From the NCBI RefSeq assembly GCF_021183825.1, contig NZ_CP089211.1, positions 1,612,001-1,676,000 of the forward strand: a DNA stretch of 64,000 nucleotides, read 5' to 3'. A program made the translations under genes and the position numbers. The notes under the pieces were generated by a model. It had not been told where the DNA came from and ran no database searches. It saw only the letters and a list, made by a program, of their open reading frames with translations. Source of the DNA: Sinomicrobium kalidii (GTDB taxonomy: Bacteria > Bacteroidota > Bacteroidia > Flavobacteriales > Flavobacteriaceae). Shown here one piece after another: positions 1 to 7,737 of this stretch. Every line of letters begins with the position of its first letter. Position 1 is the stretch's first letter.

Positions 1-173
1 TTAAAGTCAGCTTCTGATTGGTCTATTCTTCTGTTTAGTTCCTCCTTTGTCATTGGGCTGGCACCTGTTTCCCGCTCTTTTTTAAGTAATTTTTCGAGAC
101 GGGCAATAGCTTCTTCGCTTTGGAGTTTCAAAAATTCCTGAATGAACTCTATTTTCCTGGTTTGCAGATCCAT
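1..173 (-). CDS. Antitoxin-like small protein (C-terminus beyond window edge)
   Basis: Reading the minus strand from an ATG at 173 gives an open frame that leaves the window at base 1 after about 57 residues with no stop. It starts MDLQTRKIEFIQEFLKLQ, followed by a charged helix (SEEAIARLEKLLKKERE) and then PMTKEELNRRIDQSEADF. Small helical proteins with this MxxQTRKIEFIQEFL start and an MT(K/V)EELNxRIDQSE segment are, as I recall, common in Bacteroidota as antitoxin components placed before RelE/ParE-type toxins. The toxin would lie to the left, outside the window. The family call is recall plus inference; the open frame and its start are seen directly. Confidence 0.6.
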   Translation of the reverse strand, partial: MDLQTRKIEFIQEFLKLQSEEAIARLEKLLKKERETGASPMTKEELNRRIDQSEADF

Positions 174-239
174 TTGAATTACTTTTTTGTAAAGATACAA
201 ATTTAATGAGCATATCTTAACTATCATTCCTTTTCGAGA

Positions 240-566
240 AATATCGCCATTTAGGCGAAAATTAGTTGCTTTTAAGCAAAACAAAGATGTTTTTAGGCAA
301 AAAATAGAAGTTTTTGGATAAAACAATGAAATTTTTAGCCCCGGCCTCTAAAAGTTTAGGTGCCGGGGCTAAATTTTTAGGTTCAAGACCTAAAGTTTTA
401 GTCCTTTTGGCTAAAAATAACGGCTACTTACTTAAAAACATCCGTGTTTTACCTAAAAGGGACCTTATTTTGCCCAAACGAGACATTGATACGCCTAAAC
501 ATTTGGCTGTTTCGGTTAAAATTTTAGGTCCGGAACCTAAACGTTTAGGTTCCGGACCTAAAATAA
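240..566. repeat. 21-bp-period array of imperfect TTTAGG...CCTAAA units
   Basis: T-rich cores of the form TTTTAGG (or TTTTAAG, TTTTTGG) recur with the A of the core near 253, 274, 295, 315, 337, 358, 379 and 400, a mean spacing of 21 bp. After a more degenerate stretch they recur near 451, 472, 526 and 547. Several units are small palindromes: TTTAGG at 544-549 pairs with CCTAAA at 556-561, and 523-542 has the same form. Sequence between cores varies, so this is not a CRISPR and not a simple copied repeat. Because 21 is a multiple of three, one plus-strand frame stays open (314-598) and would encode seven-residue repeats of K-x-L-G-x-x-P type; I regard that as a by-product. Confidence 0.75.
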
Positions 567-569
567 TGA

Positions 570-1040
570 TCAAAACTGGTCGGAACCAGTCCCATTAGTG
601 CGTGGAAAGAATTGTTTCAATTCTGCTACTTTTTCGGTATAGCCGTTTTCTCCCGCACCTTTTCTGTACTGGGCATAGCCATAGTCGATAAGGGCATCCC
701 TGTAATTGTCGTAATCGTGCATCTTTTTGGTGCTTTCCATTTGGTAAACGATACTTTGTAACCTGTTCATTCGGGTTTCCAGGAAATTACGGGCATCATA
801 ATCCTTTTCAAAATCTTTCCAGTCTATTTCGGGTGCACTGAGGTTAGGGCTGTTTTTATGATAATCCCGTACCTTGTTTACCAATAGCTTGTTTTGCTCA
901 TTGATGGAGCCGTATTTTGTACGTTCTGCTTCGGTGAGTGCAGCTAATTTGTCCTTCACTTTCTGTTCCATTTCGGAAATCAGGCCATCGATCTCTTTTT
1001 GATCTTCCGGTGTCAGCTTAGATTGGATTACATTTCTCAT
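570..1040 (-). CDS. Hypothetical helical protein, 156 aa
   Basis: The start is the ATG at 1040 (MRNVIQSKLTPEDQKEIDGL) and the stop is at 570. The product has no signal peptide or membrane segment. It is charged and predicted mostly helical, with LTPEDQ and LTEAERTKYG segments and a C-terminal part rich in Tyr and Asp (MHDYDNYRDALIDYGYAQYR). I do not recognise a named domain; similar small proteins opening with an LTPEE/LTPEDQ segment occur in other Bacteroidota as I recall them. Its last codons contain a short inverted repeat (ACTGGT...ACCAGT, 575-590), and the 21-bp array begins immediately downstream, so gene and array may travel together. Length and codon use look like a real gene, but its function is unknown. 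Confidence 0.65.
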   Translation of the reverse strand: MRNVIQSKLTPEDQKEIDGLISEMEQKVKDKLAALTEAERTKYGSINEQNKLLVNKVRDYHKNSPNLSAPEIDWKDFEKDYDARNFLETRMNRLQSIVYQMESTKKMHDYDNYRDALIDYGYAQYRKGAGENGYTEKVAELKQFFPRTNGTGSDQF

Positions 1041-1704
1041 TGCTCTTGAGTTTTTAGTTAATAACTGATTGATTTAAAACATTTTTCGCAAATCAAGATA
1101 CAAAATATTCTCAAAAATATAAAACGCAATTCGCTGATACACAAATGTTTAAAAAACACTTATTGCGTTGTACTTTTAATTTATATACGGGAATCTCTGC
1201 GTCACTTTGCCCCAGTTTTGTGAGCCTTTGCGATAAAATAAGGAAGAAATGCCAATGTAAAGGATCGAAGTTATTTATATCCCTGGTTATTATAGAATTT
1301 AACCCGCCGTTTCAAAAAGCTGATTTTAATTGCTTGTTATTAAAATAACACCATGGTGTACAAGTTAGTCGAAGTCATTTCTCAAAACCGTAAAAAACGG
1401 TTAAGGCCTAACGAAAAAGAACCAGGCCCTGCTTTTTAACTTAATTTCTAAAAAAAAAGGGGGCACCAAACACACCTAAATAACTGATAAACAATTATTA
1501 ATTGTATATAGTTTACACACAACAACTTTATTTATACACTAAAGTTACACATTATTAAAGATCCGTAAAATCCCTGAAATACACAATTGACTGAAGCACA
1601 GAAAATTAACAACATTATTAATAAGAATACCTAAAACGGCACTATAATTTCAATATAACTAATACAAACATTGACAGTAAGTTTAATCTTAAAATTTTAG
1701 AATC
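1041..1704. other. Long intergenic spacer
   Basis: No convincing gene is seen; the only open frame (1145-1348) is AT-rich and gives a Cys/Leu-rich product with no family resemblance. The spacer includes a word cluster at 1191-1234 (see its own entry) and a small inverted repeat AACCGT/ACGGTT around 1387-1403. The last 250 bases are very AT-rich and presumably carry the promoter of the gene at 1705, but no clean TAnnTTTG element is visible. Confidence 0.5.
1191..1234. repeat. Degenerate 'CTCTGCGTCACTTTGC' intergenic repeat
   Basis: The words CTCTGCG, CACTTTGC and GCCTTTGCG follow one another. Runs of CTCTGCG/CTTTGCG words are, as I recall, a widely dispersed intergenic repeat in Bacteroidota genomes. 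This copy is decayed. No function is claimed. Confidence 0.4.
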
Positions 1705-1998
1705 ATGAGAAAGTTAGTTTTAGCAGCAGCATTAGTTTTCGGAGGATTTGCTACCCAAGCCGCCACCATTGCAGATTATAACGATGTAGCCATCGTTGTA
1801 AACCAGGAAGAATTCACAGAGATCAGTACTGATGAAGTTCCTGCAGCTGTGACAGAAGCCCTGGAAAGGGATTATGCAGGTGCCACTATTTCCCAAGCAT
1901 ACGTTAACGAGGCCAAAGAGTACAAACTGGAAGTTACCATAGGTGAAGAAGCCGCTGTACTTTACGCTAACGAAAACGGTGAATGGATACAGAAATAA
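1705..1998 (+). CDS. Small secreted PepSY-like protein
   Basis: A 97-residue protein with a clear Sec signal peptide (MRKLVLAAALVFGGFATQAA, cleavage after the AxA) and a mature part of about 77 residues. The mature part has the pattern of a single PepSY-like/BLIP-like module: a helix (VPAAVTEALERDYAGATISQ) followed by beta strands ending in a conserved-looking YANENGEWIQK tail, the form seen in the DUF2874/PepSY-like family. Such proteins are periplasmic; their role is generally unknown. It appears monocistronic, with a long AT-rich leader upstream and a strong terminator directly downstream at 2034-2064. The ATG at 1705 is the only start compatible with the signal peptide. Confidence 0.8.
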   Translation: MRKLVLAAALVFGGFATQAATIADYNDVAIVVNQEEFTEISTDEVPAAVTEALERDYAGATISQAYVNEAKEYKLEVTIGEEAAVLYANENGEWIQK

Positions 1999-2033
1999 TC
2001 CGGCACTCTTATAATATATTAGAGTAAACCTAT

Positions 2034-2064
2034 AAAAAGAGACTGAATTTCAGTCTCTTTTTTT
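2034..2064. terminator. Rho-independent terminator
   Basis: A near-perfect hairpin AAAAAGAGACTGAA/TTCAGTCTCTTTTT runs on into an eight-T tract. It closes the PepSY-like gene on the plus strand. The A-run on the other side means it could also end the convergent acyl-CoA dehydrogenase transcript. Confidence 0.85.
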
Positions 2065-2096
2065 TGTTTATGAATGTCCTGTTAAATAGCGCATGT

Positions 2097-3239
2097 TTAA
2101 TCCTCCAGAATACTCCTGGAGATCACGATCTTTTGTATTTCCGAGGTCCCTTCGTAGATCTGGGTGATCTTGGCATCGCGCATCAAACGTTCTACATGAT
2201 ATTCTTTTACATAACCGTTCCCCCCGTGTATCTGTACGGCTTCTACAGAGGTATCCATAGCCACTTGCGACGCATACACCTTGGCCATGGCGCCGGAAAG
2301 GTCATAGTCATTCCCGTTGTCTTTGTCCCACGCCGCTTTTAGCACCAAATACCGTGCGGCTTCTATCTGTGTATGCATGTCCGCCAGTTTAAAAGCAATG
2401 GCCTGGTGGTTACATATTTCCGTTCCGAAAGCTTTTCTTACTTTGGAGTATTTTTTTGCCAGTTCATAAGCGCCTGATGCAATTCCCAGCGCCTGGCTCG
2501 CAATACCTATGCGCCCGCCTGCCAGGGTTCTCATGGCGAATTTAAATCCGAAACCATCTTCCCCGATACGGTTTTCCTTAGGCACCTTTACATCGTTAAA
2601 ATTCAGGGAATGCGTATCACTTCCGCGGATACCCATCTTTTGTTCCTTGGGGCCCACTTCAAAACCGCGCATCCCCTTTTCTACGATCAGGGCATTGATC
2701 CCGCGATGTTTTTTGCCGGCGTCGGTCTGGGCTATGACCAGGTAAACATCGGCTGTGCCTCCGTTGGTGATCCAGTTTTTTGTACCGTTCAGCAAGTAAT
2801 GGTCTCCTTTATCTATAGCGGAAGTTTTCTGCGAAGTGGCATCACTTCCGGCTTCGGGCTCTGACAGGCAGAAAGCGCCGATGATTTCGCCCTTAGCCAA
2901 ACGGGTGAGGTATTTTTGCTTTTGTTCTTCTGTGCCGTAATGTTCCAGCCCCCAACATACCAATGAGTTGTTTACACTCATCACTACCGATGCCGAAGCA
3001 TCTATCTTTGATATTTCTTCCATGGCCAAAGCGTAGGATACCGTATCCAATCCGCTACCCCCGTAATCGGGAGACACCATCATTCCCAAAAAGCCCAACG
3101 CTCCCATTTTCCGGACCTGTTCTGCGGGGAATTCCTGTTTTTCATCTCTTTCTATAACCCCGGGAAGCAACTCGGCCTGAGCAAAATCTCTTGCTGCATC
3201 ACGGGTCATAACCTGTTCTTCGGTAAGCGTAAAATCCAT
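2097..3239 (-). CDS. Acyl-CoA dehydrogenase
   Basis: A 380-residue flavoenzyme that oxidises acyl-CoA to trans-2-enoyl-CoA, passing electrons to ETF in the first step of beta-oxidation or branched-chain amino-acid breakdown. N-terminal helical, middle beta and C-terminal helical domains are in standard order. Both family signatures are visible: GAFCLSEPEAGSDA near residue 130 and QIHGGNGYVKEYHVERLMRD near 340. The catalytic base fits Glu363 in IYEGTSEIQ, the position used by short- and medium-chain and butyryl enzymes rather than isovaleryl-type. Length is typical. It stands alone on the minus strand and converges on the PepSY-like gene. Chain-length specificity cannot be read from the sequence, so no gene symbol is given. 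Confidence 0.93.
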   Translation of the reverse strand: MDFTLTEEQVMTRDAARDFAQAELLPGVIERDEKQEFPAEQVRKMGALGFLGMMVSPDYGGSGLDTVSYALAMEEISKIDASASVVMSVNNSLVCWGLEHYGTEEQKQKYLTRLAKGEIIGAFCLSEPEAGSDATSQKTSAIDKGDHYLLNGTKNWITNGGTADVYLVIAQTDAGKKHRGINALIVEKGMRGFEVGPKEQKMGIRGSDTHSLNFNDVKVPKENRIGEDGFGFKFAMRTLAGGRIGIASQALGIASGAYELAKKYSKVRKAFGTEICNHQAIAFKLADMHTQIEAARYLVLKAAWDKDNGNDYDLSGAMAKVYASQVAMDTSVEAVQIHGGNGYVKEYHVERLMRDAKITQIYEGTSEIQKIVISRSILED

Positions 3240-3525
3240 TTCTAATAGTACTTATTTGTTTTAAAACCACACAAATTAATGAAAAATCTGCATAAAAAAC
3301 CCTATTTTCGAGGCCTAAAATTAATTTTTAATAAAATAACACCTTTATTTTTAAACAGAACTTATTTAAAGTTTCCCCTTAATATGCTATAATTTTCTTT
3401 ATTTTATGCCGGAGAAAAACAAATCCACTATAACATATATAACATAAAAATAATACATTAATCCCTTTTATTGTCCTGTTTTTTCAACCGGATCATAAAA
3501 AACTACACTAACTCAAAATTACTAT

Positions 3526-4974
3526 ATGGAAGAAATCATTAAGGAAGCAAAGAATATTGTATGGAGCACTCCACTAGTCGTTCTCTGCCTGTTTGCAGGG
3601 ATCTACTTTTCCATCGCTACGAAATTCCTACAGATAACACATATCCGGGAAATGGTAAAACTGCTTTTTTCGGGAGAATCTTCAAAAAAAGGGGTCACCT
3701 CATTCCAGGCATTTGCCATTGCCATTTCGGGCCGGGTCGGGACCGGTAACATCGCCGGGGTGGCAACTGCCATTGCCGCAGGCGGCCCCGGGGCCATTTT
3801 CTGGATGTGGGTCATTGCCCTGTTAGGCTCGGCTTCTGCCTTTATTGAAGCTACACTGGGACAAATATATAAGGAAGTAAAAGACGGACAATATCGTGGT
3901 GGTCCTGCTTTTTACATAGAGCGGGGACTGAGGGTAAAGTGGTTTGCCTGGTTGTTTGCTGTTGTGACCATTGCCTCTACCGCCCTTTTCCTCCCCGGTG
4001 TTCAGAGCAATAGTATTGCACTGAGCGTACAGGAAGCCTTTAACTTTCCGACATGGATTACAGGGGCCGGCGTATGCCTATTGCTGGCACTTATCATTTT
4101 CGGAGGTATTAAGCGGATAAGTAAAGTAGCGGAGATCGTGGTGCCGTTCATGGCATTGGCTTACGTGCTTATGGCTGTGATCATTATCTTTATGAACATA
4201 AGCGAAGTACCGCAAATGCTCATGCTGATTGTCCGTTCTGCGTTTGGCATGGAAGAGATCTTTGCCGGCATTTTCGGTTCTGCTATTGCCTGGGGAGTTC
4301 AGCGCGGTATCTACTCTAATGAAGCCGGGCAGGGTACAGCACCTCATGCCGCCGCAGCAGCAGAGGTGAGTCATCCCGCCAAACAGGGACTGGTACAGGC
4401 GTTTTCCGTATATGTAGACACCCTGTTCGTGTGTACGGCGACCGCACTTATGATACTGTTCACCAATTCATACAACGTGAAGCACCCGGATAACGAAGAC
4501 CAGTTTATTGTACAACACCTGGACAAAACAACCGAGGCAGGCCCCGCATTTACCCAAGCGGCTATAGCCCATCATTTCCCTACCGTCGGCGCTCCGTTTG
4601 TGGCCATATCTCTGCTCTTTTTTGCATTCACCACTATCATGGCCTATTACTACATTGCAGAAACAAACCTCAGCTACCTCGACCGCAAAGGTTCATGGTG
4701 GGCATTACTCGCATTGCGTGCGGTACTCCTCCTGGCCGTTTTCTATGGTACCATTAAAAGCGCCGAAACAGCCTGGGATATGGGCGATATAGGTGTAGGG
4801 CTTATGGCCTGGATAAATATCATTGCCATTTTATTCCTCCAAAGGCCTGCCCTGAAAGCTCTGAAAGACTATAAAGAACAAAAGAAAAGGGAAAAAACCC
4901 CTGTTTTCGATCCCGAAAAACTGGGGATCCGCAATGCGGATTTCTGGAAAGAATACAAAAATAAAAACCTGTAG
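3526..4974 (+). CDS. Alanine/glycine:cation symporter family protein
   Basis: A 482-residue integral membrane protein of the AGCS (AlsT/DagA) family, which imports small neutral amino acids with Na+ or H+. About 11 hydrophobic segments are visible. The family hallmarks are present: GRVGTGNIAGVATAIAAGGP near residue 70, an ATLGQ motif with RGGPAFYIERGL near 125, and the conserved RGIYSNEAGQGTAPHAAAAA segment near 265. The cytosolic C-terminus is charged and ends in FWKEYKNKNL. The amino-acid dehydrogenase gene begins 60 bases downstream on the same strand, suggesting a joint uptake and catabolism unit. Its stop codon TAG is shared with the left end of a dispersed palindrome at 4971-4995. Substrate identity is inferred from the family. 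Confidence 0.92.
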   Translation: MEEIIKEAKNIVWSTPLVVLCLFAGIYFSIATKFLQITHIREMVKLLFSGESSKKGVTSFQAFAIAISGRVGTGNIAGVATAIAAGGPGAIFWMWVIALLGSASAFIEATLGQIYKEVKDGQYRGGPAFYIERGLRVKWFAWLFAVVTIASTALFLPGVQSNSIALSVQEAFNFPTWITGAGVCLLLALIIFGGIKRISKVAEIVVPFMALAYVLMAVIIIFMNISEVPQMLMLIVRSAFGMEEIFAGIFGSAIAWGVQRGIYSNEAGQGTAPHAAAAAEVSHPAKQGLVQAFSVYVDTLFVCTATALMILFTNSYNVKHPDNEDQFIVQHLDKTTEAGPAFTQAAIAHHFPTVGAPFVAISLLFFAFTTIMAYYYIAETNLSYLDRKGSWWALLALRAVLLLAVFYGTIKSAETAWDMGDIGVGLMAWINIIAILFLQRPALKALKDYKEQKKREKTPVFDPEKLGIRNADFWKEYKNKNL

Positions 4975-4995
4975 AAACGTACGGCCGTGCGTCTC
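4971..4995. repeat. Dispersed palindromic element, copy 1
   Basis: The element has the form GTAGA..ACGTACGGCCGTGCGTCTC, whose arms pair around GGCC with two imperfect positions. It closely matches the element at 8597-8623. It begins on the stop codon of the symporter gene and contains a GTG (4987) that extends the downstream dehydrogenase frame falsely. GTAGAGACGCACGGCCGTGCGTCTC-like short palindromes recur in many bacterial intergenic regions, as I recall; mobility is inferred. Confidence 0.7.
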
Positions 4996-5034
4996 AAACG
5001 AGGTTACAACACTAAACTACACACAAAAAAACAG

Positions 5035-6261
5035 ATGAAAGAATTATTAACTCAGTACGAAAACAAAACCCCGGAAATCGTTTTCCACTGGCAGGACCAG
5101 GAAACGGAAGCCGAGGGCTGGACAGTGATCAATTCGCTCCGCGGCGGAGCCGCCGGAGGTGGTACGCGGATGCGCAAGGGGCTGGACGTAAACGAAGTGC
5201 TTTCCCTGGCCAAGACCATGGAAGTTAAGTTTACCGTATCCGGACCTGCTATCGGCGGAGCAAAATCAGGTATCAACTTCGACCCTAAAGACCCGCGAAA
5301 AAAAGGCGTCCTGGAACGGTGGTACAAAGCCGTATCCCCCCTGCTGAAAAGTTATTACGGCACTGGCGGCGATCTTAATGTCGATGAAATACACGAGGTG
5401 ATTCCCATTACCGAAGACTGTGGTGTATGGCATCCCCAGGAAGGTGTCTTCAACGGTCATTTCAAACCTTCGGAAGCCGACAAGATCAACCGGATCGGAC
5501 AGCTTCGGCAAGGTGTTATCAAAGTGATCGAGAACGAAAAGTACTCTCCCGACGTCCGGAGGAAATATACTGTAGCCGACATGATCACCGGTTATGGGGT
5601 GGCCGAGGCCGTACGACATTATTACAATATATACGGTGGTAATGTGGAAGGTAAAAAAGCCATAATACAGGGCTTTGGTAATGTGGGAGCCGCCGCCGCT
5701 TTCTATCTCGCACAAATGGGAGCTAAAATTGTCGGTATCATGGATATTTCAGGAGGAGTTATCCGTGAAGACGGCTTTTCCCTCGAAGAAGTGAAATCCA
5801 TGTTCCTCAACAAGGACGACAATACTCTGATACATGAAGAAGCTGTCTCGTTTGAGGAAATGAACAAAAAGATATGGGGACTGCAAGCCGAAATATTTGC
5901 CCCCTGTGCAGCCTCCAGACTGATTACCAGGGAACAGATCACACAACTCATCAATACCGGACTGGAGGTAATTTCCTGCGGTGCCAACGTACCTTTTGCC
6001 GATAAGGAAATCTTTTTCGGTCCCATTATGGAATACACCGACAAGCAGGTAAGCCTTATCCCGGACTTTATTTCCAACTGTGGCATGGCCAGGGTATTTG
6101 CCTATTTTATGGAAGGGCGGGTAGCCATGAACGACAACGCCATCTTTCAGGACACTTCCGATACCGTAAAAAAGGCATTACAACACACCTTCAAACAAAG
6201 CCCTTCCAAAACGGACATAAGCAGCACAGCTTTTGAAATAGCTTTACGGCAATTGGTATAA
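5035..6261 (+). CDS. Glu/Leu/Phe/Val dehydrogenase
   Basis: A 408-residue NAD(P)-dependent amino-acid dehydrogenase that oxidatively deaminates an amino acid to its 2-oxo acid and ammonium. The catalytic domain has TRMRKG near residue 45 and the lysine-containing PAIGGAKSGINF near 75. The nucleotide-binding domain opens with the Rossmann motif GFGNVGAAAAFYLAQMGAKI near 215. I take the ATG at 5035 (MKELLTQYENK) as the start; an earlier GTG at 4987 adds 16 residues encoded partly by the dispersed palindrome and has no family resemblance. The length and the preceding symporter suggest an amino-acid catabolic pair. Whether glutamate, leucine or another substrate is preferred cannot be decided here. 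A terminator follows at 6299. Confidence 0.9.
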   Translation: MKELLTQYENKTPEIVFHWQDQETEAEGWTVINSLRGGAAGGGTRMRKGLDVNEVLSLAKTMEVKFTVSGPAIGGAKSGINFDPKDPRKKGVLERWYKAVSPLLKSYYGTGGDLNVDEIHEVIPITEDCGVWHPQEGVFNGHFKPSEADKINRIGQLRQGVIKVIENEKYSPDVRRKYTVADMITGYGVAEAVRHYYNIYGGNVEGKKAIIQGFGNVGAAAAFYLAQMGAKIVGIMDISGGVIREDGFSLEEVKSMFLNKDDNTLIHEEAVSFEEMNKKIWGLQAEIFAPCAASRLITREQITQLINTGLEVISCGANVPFADKEIFFGPIMEYTDKQVSLIPDFISNCGMARVFAYFMEGRVAMNDNAIFQDTSDTVKKALQHTFKQSPSKTDISSTAFEIALRQLV

Positions 6262-6298
6262 AACTTCTCAAGACAAAAAGATGGTTTTCAGTATAAAA

Positions 6299-6337
6299 AG
6301 AATTGCCCCCTCAGCCGTCAGGGGGTTCTTCTTTTTA
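6299..6337 (+). terminator. Rho-independent terminator after the dehydrogenase
   Basis: The stem CCCCCT/AGGGGG (6306-6311 with 6320-6325) has an eight-base loop and is followed by TTCTTCTTTTT. Confidence 0.75.
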
Positions 6338-6339
6338 AT

Positions 6340-6347
6340 TATCTTTG
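6340..6347 (+). promoter_or_regulatory. Bacteroidota -7 element TATCTTTG
   Basis: An exact TAnnTTTG match directly after the terminator and about 95 bases before exbB, as expected for the promoter of the exbB-exbD-tonB-folC unit. No good -33 TTTG lies at the usual spacing. Confidence 0.55.
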
Positions 6348-6442
6348 GTGCGTATTGTTGCCACAATATAAAACAAATGGCATATGTCAAACATAATTTT
6401 ATGCCGGTATAACCGTTTTACTATCAAAAAACCTTTTTATAT

Positions 6443-7132
6443 ATGATGCTATTTCAAGACGTTGCCCGGAATGTAGCCGAAGAAGCACTTTCTGAGGAAA
6501 AGACCTTGTCTGTTGCCGACCTCATTATCAGCGGGGGTCCCGGAAGTATTATAATAGTTTTGATCCTGTTCGTTTTGCTCTTTGTGGCCCTTTATATTTA
6601 TTTTGAACGGATGTTTGCCATAAAAGCGGCATCCCGGATTGATAAAAACTTCATGAACCAGATCAGGGATCATGTAAGTAACGGCAAGCTGGAAGCCGGG
6701 AAAAACCTGTGCGAACAGACCGATTCTCCCGTTGCAAGACTCATAGAAAAAGGGATTTCGAGAGTAGGCAAACCCCTGGAAGACATCAACAAGGCCATAG
6801 AAAATGCCGGCACGCTTGAAGTGTATAAACTGGAAAAGAACGTGAGCATCCTGGCCACTGTGGCAGGAGCAGCACCCATGATCGGTTTTCTGGGAACCGT
6901 AATAGGGATGATCATAGCATTCCACGAAATGGCCAGCAGCGGCGGACAAGCGGAAATCGGCGCCCTGGCATCAGGCATCTACACGGCCATGACCACTACG
7001 GTAGCAGGACTGATAGTAGGTATTATTGCTTACATAGGCTATAACCACCTGGTGGTGCGTACTGATAAGGTAGTTCACCAAATGGAAGCCAATGCCGTGG
7101 AATTCCTTGACCTGTTAAACGAACCGACATAG
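6443..7132 (+). CDS. exbB: MotA/TolQ/ExbB proton channel family protein
   Basis: A 229-residue inner-membrane protein with three hydrophobic segments (about residues 30-52, 128-150 and 168-195), matching the TolQ/ExbB topology. The conserved block between helices 2 and 3 is visible: LATVAGAAPMIGFLGTVIGM followed by GIYTAMTTTVAGLIVGIIAY. It would form the stator of a proton-driven complex that energises outer-membrane processes through the downstream ExbD- and TonB-like proteins. The ExbD gene follows after an unusually long 214-base gap filled with short dispersed repeats. The ExbB rather than TolQ name is chosen from the tonB neighbour; the two cannot be separated by motif alone. Confidence 0.88.
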   Translation: MMLFQDVARNVAEEALSEEKTLSVADLIISGGPGSIIIVLILFVLLFVALYIYFERMFAIKAASRIDKNFMNQIRDHVSNGKLEAGKNLCEQTDSPVARLIEKGISRVGKPLEDINKAIENAGTLEVYKLEKNVSILATVAGAAPMIGFLGTVIGMIIAFHEMASSGGQAEIGALASGIYTAMTTTVAGLIVGIIAYIGYNHLVVRTDKVVHQMEANAVEFLDLLNEPT

Positions 7133-7346
7133 TACGGAGTTGGGAGTCAGAAGTACGAAGCTGGAAGTACAAAATTAGAAGTATGTAATGTACGGGGAGA
7201 AGGAAAACCCGGTAACAGAACAAAGATCGAATGAGATTACAACCCCGTAACTTTGAACATTGAACCTTAAACCGTTACCCTGAGCTTACTTCTTCCCGAT
7301 AGTAACCGGGACAAAGTGCCGAAGGGTTGAATTAAGAAACCATATA
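7133..7346. repeat. Composite of dispersed intergenic words inside the exbB-exbD gap
   Basis: Three word families follow one another: AGTACGGAGTTGGGAGTCAG with AGTACGAAGCTGGAAGTAC (7132-7170); a GAACATTGAACCTTAAACC run (7255-7275); and ACCCTGAGCTTAC...GACAAAGTGCCGAAGGG (7276-7327). The last resembles the common CCCTGAGCTTGTCGAAGGG element, here split by an insertion. All three types are, as I recall, widespread intergenic elements in Bacteroidota. No gene is present. Confidence 0.55.
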
Positions 7347-7733
7347 ATGAAACTAAAAGGAAGAAATAAAGTATCGCCGGAATTCAGCATGTCTTCCATG
7401 ACAGATATCGTATTCCTGTTACTGGTGTTCTTCATGCTTACGTCGAGTGTACCGAATGCCCTTGATCTGCTGCTTCCCAAGGCCAAGGGAAAATCGACCA
7501 ATGTGCAGAACGTCTCGGTAAGTATCAACAAAAAGCTGGAGTACTACATGGACGATCAGAAGGTCAATCCGGAATTTCTCGAAACCGAGCTCAAGAGAAA
7601 ACTCAAAAACGAGGAAAAACCTACCATAATACTCCGCGCCGAAGAAGGTGTCCCTATTGAAAAAGCAGTTGATGTTATGGACATCGCCAACAGGAACAAT
7701 TTTAAGGTGATCCTGGCCGTAAGACCTAAATAA
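7347..7733 (+). CDS. exbD: ExbD/TolR family biopolymer transport protein
   Basis: A 128-residue protein with one N-terminal membrane segment (MTDIVFLLLVFFMLTSSVPN, about residues 18-37) and a periplasmic domain, the standard ExbD/TolR form. The membrane segment carries the conserved aspartate (MSSMTDIVF, Asp20) that takes part in proton translocation with ExbB. The periplasmic part shows the family's KPTIILRAEEGVPIEKAVDV segment. It lies after exbB and four bases before the TonB-like gene, so the three make a TonB-type energising complex. Confidence 0.9.
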   Translation: MKLKGRNKVSPEFSMSSMTDIVFLLLVFFMLTSSVPNALDLLLPKAKGKSTNVQNVSVSINKKLEYYMDDQKVNPEFLETELKRKLKNEEKPTIILRAEEGVPIEKAVDVMDIANRNNFKVILAVRPK

Positions 7734-7737
7734 AACA

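Noticed and set aside
240..566. Possible CRISPR array
   Set aside because: Repeats are short and degenerate, spacers are not of constant length between exact repeats, and no cas gene is present.
314..598. 94-codon frame through the 21-bp array, encoding K-x-L-G-x-x-P heptads
   Set aside because: The frame is open because the repeat period is a multiple of three. There is no ribosome-binding context or promoter, the product has no family resemblance, and it runs into the converging gene. A coding role is kept as an alternative in the finding.
1145..1348. 67-codon plus-strand frame
   Set aside because: AT-rich, Cys/Leu-rich product, no promoter match, and it spans a dispersed repeat.
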